The notes under the pieces are model-generated. The model worked only from the letters and a program-made list of their open reading frames with translations. It was not told the origin of the DNA and did no database searches. Positions 58,223 through 64,000 of a DNA stretch of 64,000 nt are shown here, piece by piece. The DNA is taken from positions 6,014,001-6,078,000 of the forward strand of contig NZ_CP107939.1 of the NCBI RefSeq assembly GCF_036046055.1, in the 5' to 3' direction. The stretch's first letter is position 1. Each line of letters opens with the position of its first letter. The translations under genes and the position numbers were made by a program. This DNA is from Nocardia sp. NBC_00403 (lineage in GTDB: Bacteria > Actinomycetota > Actinomycetes > Mycobacteriales > Mycobacteriaceae).

Positions 58223-61200
58223 ACCAGTGGCTCCACGCGTAGGAACGACGCGGTGGGCACTGTCGGCGCGGCCGTGGTGGGCACCGACGAAAGCGCGAAC
58301 CGGGGCCCAGGATCGGTCGGTGTGCTCGGAACCGATTTCGGCAGCATGAAGCTCCTCTTGCGGAAGACGGGGGGCGACAGCGGGTTACGCACCGGACGGT
58401 GCGCCCCAGGTGCCTCTTCGACGATCAGGTGGGCATTGGTGCCACCGAACCCGAACGAGCTGACGCCCGCGGCACGGGGCCTGCCGTCGTCGGTGCGCCA
58501 CTGGCGCAACTCGCGGTTGATGTACAGCGGCGACCGGGCGAACGCGAAACGCGGGTTGAGGTTTTCGCAGTGCAGCGAAGGCGGCAGCGCACCATGGTGC
58601 ACCGCGAGAATCGTTTTCACCGCGCCGGCAATACCGGCCGCCGAAAGTAGATGGCCGATATTGGTTTTCACGCTGCCGACCGCACATGGTCGGGGTCCGC
58701 GTGAACGGTCGCCGAGTACGGTCGCCAAGGCCTTCAGTTCGATCGGGTCGCCGATCATGGTCCCGGTGCCGTGCGCTTCGATATACGACAGCGCGTCGGG
58801 CGACATGCCCGCCGTGTCGAGGGCGGCGGTGATGACCTCGATCTGCGCGCGCATATTGGGTGTGGTGATGCCCATCGTGTGCCCGTCGTTGCCGATCGCC
58901 GAGCCGCGCAGCACCGCGTAGATCCGGTCTCCGTCGCGGACCGCGTCGTCCAGACGCTTGAGCAACAGCAATGCCGCGCCCTCCCCCGGCACGAAGCCGT
59001 CGGCGTGCTCGGAGAAGGTGGCGCAACGGCCGTTCGGCGACAGCACACCGGCTGCGGCCAGGGTCACGAACGGTGCCTCGTCCAACAGCACCTCGACGCC
59101 ACCGGCCAGTGCCGCGTCGAGTTCGCCCGCGCGCAGCGCCTGGCAGGCCAGGTGCACCGATACCAGCGACGACGAGCAGGCGCTGTCCAGTATGAGATTG
59201 CCCGCATGCCAATCGAAGTAGTCGGAGATACGGGCGGCGATGAAGTTCTGCCCGATGCCGACGATGGTGTGCCGGTCGGCGACCGGAATGCGGTCGAAGT
59301 AGTTGGCCGCACGACTACCCGCGTACACCCCGATCCGGCGGCCCGCGAGCTCGTCGCGGTGATAGCCGGCATCCGCGGTCGCCAGCACGGATGCTTCCAG
59401 CAGCAGCCGCTGCAGGGGGTCCATCTGCCAGGCGAGCGCGTCACTGATCCCGAAGAACCCGGGATCGAACAGGTCGACGCCGTCGACGAAGCCGCCCCAT
59501 TTGCTGTTGGTCGATCCCGGACCTCCGGTCGGGTGGTAGTACCGCGCGGGATCCCAGCGTGCCGGGTCGACCTCGCGGATACCGGATTCGCCTGCCGCGA
59601 GCATGCGCCAGAACGCGTTCGGGTCGTCACCGCCCGGCAGGCGGCAGCCGATTCCGACGACGGCGATCGGCGCGACCGAGCCATTACGCTGCTTGCCCGA
59701 TCCCGGCAGTGCGCCGGTGCGATGCGGGCCCACGCCGTTGGTCGCGCCACCGTCGACTGCGCCCCGCGGATCTGGATCGCCTTGGGGTTGCGCCCGCTTC
59801 GGATGTGATGGGGTGGCGAACAGATCCGGATGCTGGTCGGTCAGTAGATCGGCCAGTGCGTCCAGGGTTGGGTACTCCAGCACCAGTGCGGGATCGAAAG
59901 GTTGTCCGGTCACCTTCTCGATGCGGCGTACCGCGGAAGCGATGAGTACGGAGTCGGCGCCGTACTCGTCGAAGCGCTTGTGCCCCTCGAAGCGGGCGGG
60001 CGCGAGCTTCAGCTCATCGGAGAAGATTCGCAACAACTCCCGATAGGCCCGACTCGATCCGCCGTGTGCGCCCGCATCGACGGCAGGCGTAGCCACGGCC
60101 GGACCGGAGACCGCGTCGCGGTTCGACGGGTGAAGCGAGAGCTGCAGTGGCACACCGTGATAGGGCAGGACGACCGGCGTCTCGGGCAGGCCGAGGATGC
60201 CGTCCAGGAGATCGAAGCCCTCCGCTGCCGTCATCGTCGGCAATTCGGTCGACCGATAGGCCGACGTCGTCACCGCACCGAACCCGGTGCCGCGGAAAGA
60301 CGGCCACTCGATCGAACGGAACCACGTGCGGCCGTTGGCGTGCTGGGCCTCGGCAAAGCGGTCCAGGTGTGCGTTGGCCATCGCGTAGTCGGACAACCCG
60401 ACCGCGAGACCGGGCAGGACGGCCGAGACCGAGGAGAACAGCACGAAGAAGTCCGGTCGATCAGCGGCGAGCACCGCGGCGAGCACCGCCGTTCCGGCGA
60501 TCTTCGGCGCCAGAACGTCTGCCACCGCGGGCGCGGTCTTTCGGACGAAGGCGGGACTCTCCACGGAAACAGCTCCCGCGCAGTGCAATACGCCGCCGAT
60601 CGGGCCGAGCTCACGCCGGACCTCGGCGAAGAAATGGGTCAATGCCGCCTCGTCGGTGAGGTCGCCGAAATAGGTGCGTATCGCGACACCTCGGTCGCGC
60701 AGCGCGGACAGCCGCCGCACCTTGGCCGCGTGCGGCCCGTCCGAGTCGGCCAGTCCTGGCCATTCGGATTCGGGCGGCAGCGCCTCCCGTCCGAGAATGG
60801 CCAGCCGGCGCGCGCCACGCTCCATGAGCATGGCCGCGAATTCCGCACCGAGGCCGCGGGTTCCGCCGGTCACGACATAGGTGCGGGCGGGATCGACGAC
60901 GAGTCCGCTGCGCGGTGCCACCGGTTCGAGCCCGACGGTCGAACGTCGCCCGCCCTGGTACCGCACGCGCGGGGCATCGTCACCCACGGACGCGCACTCC
61001 GCGCCGAGGATCTCGATCAGCGAGTGCGGATCCGCGCAGACGGCGCCGCGGTGGGCGACCAGATGCACACTGCGGGTGTGTACATCGCCGATCTCATCGG
61101 AAAGAGCCGCGACCAGTCCGGCGAGCGGCGTGCACTCCGGCCCGTCTGTGCCCGGGGTGCCCGCCGCCACATGCAGCAGTAACAGGGCGCGCGAACGGCC

Positions 61201-64000
61201 GTCGATCACGCCCTGGTACAAGCCCATTCGGCCGAGATCAGCAGTCGGTCGGTGACCGGAGGGCAACGGGGCGAGATCGCAGAGATCGATCACGCTGTCG
61301 GTGTCCGAGTACCGAGCCAGCAGTGCACGACCGAGTTGGGCGCCCGCTGCGAAGTCGGTACGGTCGAGGTCACCATCTCGTGGGGCATCGGTGACCCGGA
61401 TCAGGCGCGGCTCCCCGAGTGTTGCCCGCAGTGTCTCGACGAAGGATGCGGGTGTCCGGGCGTCGTACAAGACCAGCGGCAGGCGGTCGCGTATATCACC
61501 GCGGCCGGGTTCCGTGGGCCGCCACACGGGAACGAGTGCACGCCGTTCCGCGCGCACGGCAACCGCTTCCGCCCCGGTGGCGATGGTTTCGAACGTGGCG
61601 CTGCGGGCCTGCCCATTCCTGGCACGCGTTCCGGCATCGACGGTGGTTCCGAGATCGGCAACGCTTGCTGCCGGCGCCGCGGAGGGTGTTGCGTCGTCCG
61701 CTGTCGGACCATCGTTTCGGTCCACAACGTCGGGAATCCAGTAGCGTTCGCGGGCGAACGGATAGGTCGGTAGCGGGATCCGGCGATGGGATTCGTTGTT
61801 ACACACGGTCTCCCAATCGATCTCGGCACCGTTGAGCCAGTTCGCGATGCGCTGATCGGCGGCCGCTCGCGCTGAACCGCGTGCGCCGGGCGCGTCTTCG
61901 ACCCAGGTACGAACCGCTGCCCGGAGTTCGTCCAGATCGCGCGCTATGAACGCGGTTCGCGCGCTGCCCGCAAGCCTGCCGACCTGCATTGTGTGCGCGA
62001 GATCGGCCAGGTTCGGCCGTTGGGTGGTGAGGAAATGATCCAGTGCCGCAACGTATTCGGTGAGACGATCCGTATCCCGCGCCGACACGGGCACGATCTG
62101 ATCGTCGACCCATCGGGTGACCGGGCGCTGGTCCACGTATTCTTCGAGCACGACATTCGCATTGGATCCTCCGGCGCCGAATGAGCTGATCGTCGCCCGG
62201 CGCGGCTGCCCGGGACCACCGGACGGCCACGGCAGCGGTCGCTCGGGAATCCGGAACGGAGTGCTCGCGAAGTCGATGTTCGGGTTGGCCGGCGTCGCGT
62301 GCAGTGAGGGCACGATGGTCTCGTGGCGCAGTTGGAGCAGCACCTTGGTCAGTGCCGCCATACCTGCCGCGGCCTCCAGATGCCCGACGTTGGACTTCAC
62401 CGAGCCGATGGGCAGCTCGGCCCGCCCGGTTCCGCCGAATACCTTGGACAGGCCGGCAATTTCGATGGGGTCGCCGAGTGCGGTTCCGGTGCCGTGTGCC
62501 TCGATGTAGGACACCGAATCCGGATCGACGCCGCCGGTGCGTAGCGCCGAACGGATCACCGCCGCCTGCACCGTCGGGTTGGGCACCGTGAAGCCGTTCA
62601 CCCGGCCGCCATGGTTCACCGCGGTGCCCTTGATGACCGCGTGGATGGTGTCGCCGTCCGCCTCGGCGTCGGCCAGCGGCCGCAGCACGAGCGCGCCGAC
62701 CCCCTCTCCTGCCACATATCCGTCGCCGCCCGCCCCGAAGGATCGGCAGCGCCCGTCGGTGGAGGCGAACTGCCCCTGGCTCAACGCCACGAACTTGTAC
62801 GGGTGCAGCGACAGGTTGACCCCGCCGACCACGGCCATCCGGCACTCCCCGGTCCGCAAGCTCTGACAGGCCAGATGCAGCGCGGTCAGCGAGGAGGAAC
62901 ACGCCGTGTCCACCGCCATGCTCGGCCCCTGGAAATCGAGCGCGTGTGACACCCGATTGGCGACACTCCAGAAAGTCGAAGCGGGCAACGTGCCGCGTCC
63001 CAGCCGCGACTCCTCCGCACCGAACATCTGGTAAGTGCCCCACATGATGCCGACGAATACCCCGGCCTCTTCGGGGCGCAATCCACGCCGCGCCAGATCG
63101 GCCCTCGTATGTCCCGCGTCTTCCAAAGCGGCCCAAGCTGTCTGTAGAAAGAGTCGTTCCTGCGGATCCATCACCTCCGCCTCACGCGGCGAGATCGCGA
63201 AGAACAGCGGATCGAAACAATCGACATCGTCGAGAAACCCGCCCCACTTGGTGTAGGAGGTATACGGGTTGTGCCGATCCGGAACGAAGTATCGCGAGTG
63301 ATCCCACCGCTCCCGCGGAATCTCGGTAATGCAGTCGCGCCCCTCCAGCAGGACCCGCCAGTATTCTTCCAATCCGTCCGCTCCCGGATACCGACCGCTC
63401 ACACCCACAATTGCGATGTCCCCGACGCCCTCGCCCGAGCGCTCCCGCCTGGCCGGCGCGAGACCGGTGATCCGTAGCGCCTCCGTATCGGCCGGGCTCG
63501 GCGCGGAGACCTCATGCTGTCGCGACACCGCTTCATGAGCTGGCGCGTTCACAGATCCGGGCCAACTGCGAACGAACCCGCTCGCGGACAACTCACCCCG
63601 CAGCGCAACCGAGGTGCGCCCTGGCTCATCCTGGGCTGCGGACGAGTAATGGGCGGCACGTTCCGCGGACACTTCGTACTGCTGCACAACCGAATCCCGT
63701 GCCGACACACCCACCGGCGCGATCGCGTATACGGCAGATACTCCGTCCCGCCGCGAAACCGGCTCTTGCACAGTCGTTCCCAGCTGTACGAGCAGGTCGA
63801 TGACCGCACGCGGGGTCGGATATTCGAAAGCCAGCGTGGCGGGCAGGCGGTGCCCGACGGCGCGAGACAGCTCGTCCCGGATCTCGATGGCCGCGACCGA
63901 ATCCAGGCCGAGTTCGTGCAGTGGACGATCGAGGTCGGCGTCGGGAGCCAGGCCGATACAGTGCCGGACCAGCGCCGCCATCTCGGCGTCGAATCCGGTC
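58219..64000 (-). CDS. AT-less type I polyketide synthase, C-terminal part (ACP-KS-KR-ACP-KS), cut by window edge
   Basis: About 1926 residues to the stop; the frame runs off the window at 64000. In order: ACP (Ser codon 63898-63900 in LGLDSV), KS (Cys codon 62899-62901 in DTACSSS), KR (TGGTRGLG near 60870, Tyr codon 60385-60387 in SDYAMAN), ACP (Ser 59950-59952 in EYGADSV) and a terminal KS (Cys 59176-59178 in DSACSSS; EAHGTGT and NIGHLLSAAG intact). The KS-KR-ACP set is a complete hydroxyl-forming module. The final KS has no downstream domains in this protein and must work with DH-ACP-KR of the next one. No AT domain is present. Interdomain stretches before the KR carry the LPTYPFARERYW linker typical of AT-less modules. 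Confidence 0.95.
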   Translation of the reverse strand, partial: TGFDAEMAALVRHCIGLAPDADLDRPLHELGLDSVAAIEIRDELSRAVGHRLPATLAFEYPTPRAVIDLLVQLGTTVQEPVSRRDGVSAVYAIAPVGVSARDSVVQQYEVSAERAAHYSSAAQDEPGRTSVALRGELSASGFVRSWPGSVNAPAHEAVSRQHEVSAPSPADTEALRITGLAPARRERSGEGVGDIAIVGVSGRYPGADGLEEYWRVLLEGRDCITEIPRERWDHSRYFVPDRHNPYTSYTKWGGFLDDVDCFDPLFFAISPREAEVMDPQERLFLQTAWAALEDAGHTRADLARRGLRPEEAGVFVGIMWGTYQMFGAEESRLGRGTLPASTFWSVANRVSHALDFQGPSMAVDTACSSSLTALHLACQSLRTGECRMAVVGGVNLSLHPYKFVALSQGQFASTDGRCRSFGAGGDGYVAGEGVGALVLRPLADAEADGDTIHAVIKGTAVNHGGRVNGFTVPNPTVQAAVIRSALRTGGVDPDSVSYIEAHGTGTALGDPIEIAGLSKVFGGTGRAELPIGSVKSNVGHLEAAAGMAALTKVLLQLRHETIVPSLHATPANPNIDFASTPFRIPERPLPWPSGGPGQPRRATISSFGAGGSNANVVLEEYVDQRPVTRWVDDQIVPVSARDTDRLTEYVAALDHFLTTQRPNLADLAHTMQVGRLAGSARTAFIARDLDELRAAVRTWVEDAPGARGSARAAADQRIANWLNGAEIDWETVCNNESHRRIPLPTYPFARERYWIPDVVDRNDGPTADDATPSAAPAASVADLGTTVDAGTRARNGQARSATFETIATGAEAVAVRAERRALVPVWRPTEPGRGDIRDRLPLVLYDARTPASFVETLRATLGEPRLIRVTDAPRDGDLDRTDFAAGAQLGRALLARYSDTDSVIDLCDLAPLPSGHRPTADLGRMGLYQGVIDGRSRALLLLHVAAGTPGTDGPECTPLAGLVAALSDEIGDVHTRSVHLVAHRGAVCADPHSLIEILGAECASVGDDAPRVRYQGGRRSTVGLEPVAPRSGLVVDPARTYVVTGGTRGLGAEFAAMLMERGARRLAILGREALPPESEWPGLADSDGPHAAKVRRLSALRDRGVAIRTYFGDLTDEAALTHFFAEVRRELGPIGGVLHCAGAVSVESPAFVRKTAPAVADVLAPKIAGTAVLAAVLAADRPDFFVLFSSVSAVLPGLAVGLSDYAMANAHLDRFAEAQHANGRTWFRSIEWPSFRGTGFGAVTTSAYRSTELPTMTAAEGFDLLDGILGLPETPVVLPYHGVPLQLSLHPSNRDAVSGPAVATPAVDAGAHGGSSRAYRELLRIFSDELKLAPARFEGHKRFDEYGADSVLIASAVRRIEKVTGQPFDPALVLEYPTLDALADLLTDQHPDLFATPSHPKRAQPQGDPDPRGAVDGGATNGVGPHRTGALPGSGKQRNGSVAPIAVVGIGCRLPGGDDPNAFWRMLAAGESGIREVDPARWDPARYYHPTGGPGSTNSKWGGFVDGVDLFDPGFFGISDALAWQMDPLQRLLLEASVLATADAGYHRDELAGRRIGVYAGSRAANYFDRIPVADRHTIVGIGQNFIAARISDYFDWHAGNLILDSACSSSLVSVHLACQALRAGELDAALAGGVEVLLDEAPFVTLAAAGVLSPNGRCATFSEHADGFVPGEGAALLLLKRLDDAVRDGDRIYAVLRGSAIGNDGHTMGITTPNMRAQIEVITAALDTAGMSPDALSYIEAHGTGTMIGDPIELKALATVLGDRSRGPRPCAVGSVKTNIGHLLSAAGIAGAVKTILAVHHGALPPSLHCENLNPRFAFARSPLYINRELRQWRTDDGRPRAAGVSSFGFGGTNAHLIVEEAPGAHRPVRNPLSPPVFRKRSFMLPKSVPSTPTDPGPRFALSSVPTTAAPTVPTASFLRVEPLV

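Overview
High-G+C actinobacterial DNA, most likely from a Nocardia species. The evidence is a glnX-glnH-pknG signalling operon of mycobacterial type, MMPL, FadD and PapA-like lipid genes, a deazaflavin-dependent nitroreductase, a type VII secretion substrate pair, and a trans-acyltransferase polyketide synthase (PKS) whose architecture matches what I recall of the nocardiosis-associated polyketide (NOCAP) synthase. The genus is inferred from gene content; there is no rRNA in the window.

Left part (1-16.8 kb). After the start of an amino-acid permease come a phosphotransferase-fold protein and an atypical P450. A seven-gene minus-strand operon follows (12362 down to 3480): glnX, glnH, a coiled-coil protein, pknG, a PP2C phosphatase, a VWA-domain protein and an FHA protein. 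Almost every junction is a short start/stop overlap. GlnH and GlnX probably sense an extracytoplasmic amino acid and signal to PknG; the phosphatase, VWA and FHA proteins look like its counter-enzyme and partners. Next is a visibly more AT-rich island (12.68-14.9 kb) with a two-gene type VII secretion locus: a small protein with a YxxxD signal and a Pro-rich repeat tail, then a WxG-containing protein ending in a calpain-like cysteine protease. An F420-type nitroreductase and a CoA-disulfide-reductase-like flavoprotein follow.

Middle part (16.8-29.9 kb). A decayed FadD C-terminus and a tiny Cys-rich protein precede an MMPL transporter and a CstR/CsoR-type repressor; both are preceded by ATACCCC-N2-GGGGTAT operators. 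Then come an SDR, a lysylphosphatidylglycerol-synthetase-like protein with a possible leader peptide, a divergent MarR/NmrA pair, a pentapeptide-repeat protein, a PapA5-like acyltransferase divergent from a FadD ligase, another SDR and a GtrA membrane protein.

Right part (30-64 kb) is a glycosylated-polyketide cluster. Two giant PKS genes (58219-64000, cut by the window edge, and 46290-58145) contain no AT domain. Malonyl units are presumably supplied by a separate AT-thioesterase fusion (44294-46141). One module is split across the two PKS proteins (KS | DH-ACP-KR). The last three modules are non-reducing, the first of them carries a C-methyltransferase, and a terminal reductase releases an aldehyde. 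Tailoring genes encode Gmd and a Gmd-like SDR, a sugar C-methyltransferase, a cupin isomerase, a further SDR, a MycE-like sugar O-methyltransferase, a GT1-type and a GT87-type glycosyltransferase, a polyprenyl-phosphate sugar synthase, an FAD monooxygenase and a P450. A stand-alone KS-ACP protein with unusual active-site surroundings lies at the left border. I found no tRNA, rRNA, CRISPR array, insertion sequence or phage element.
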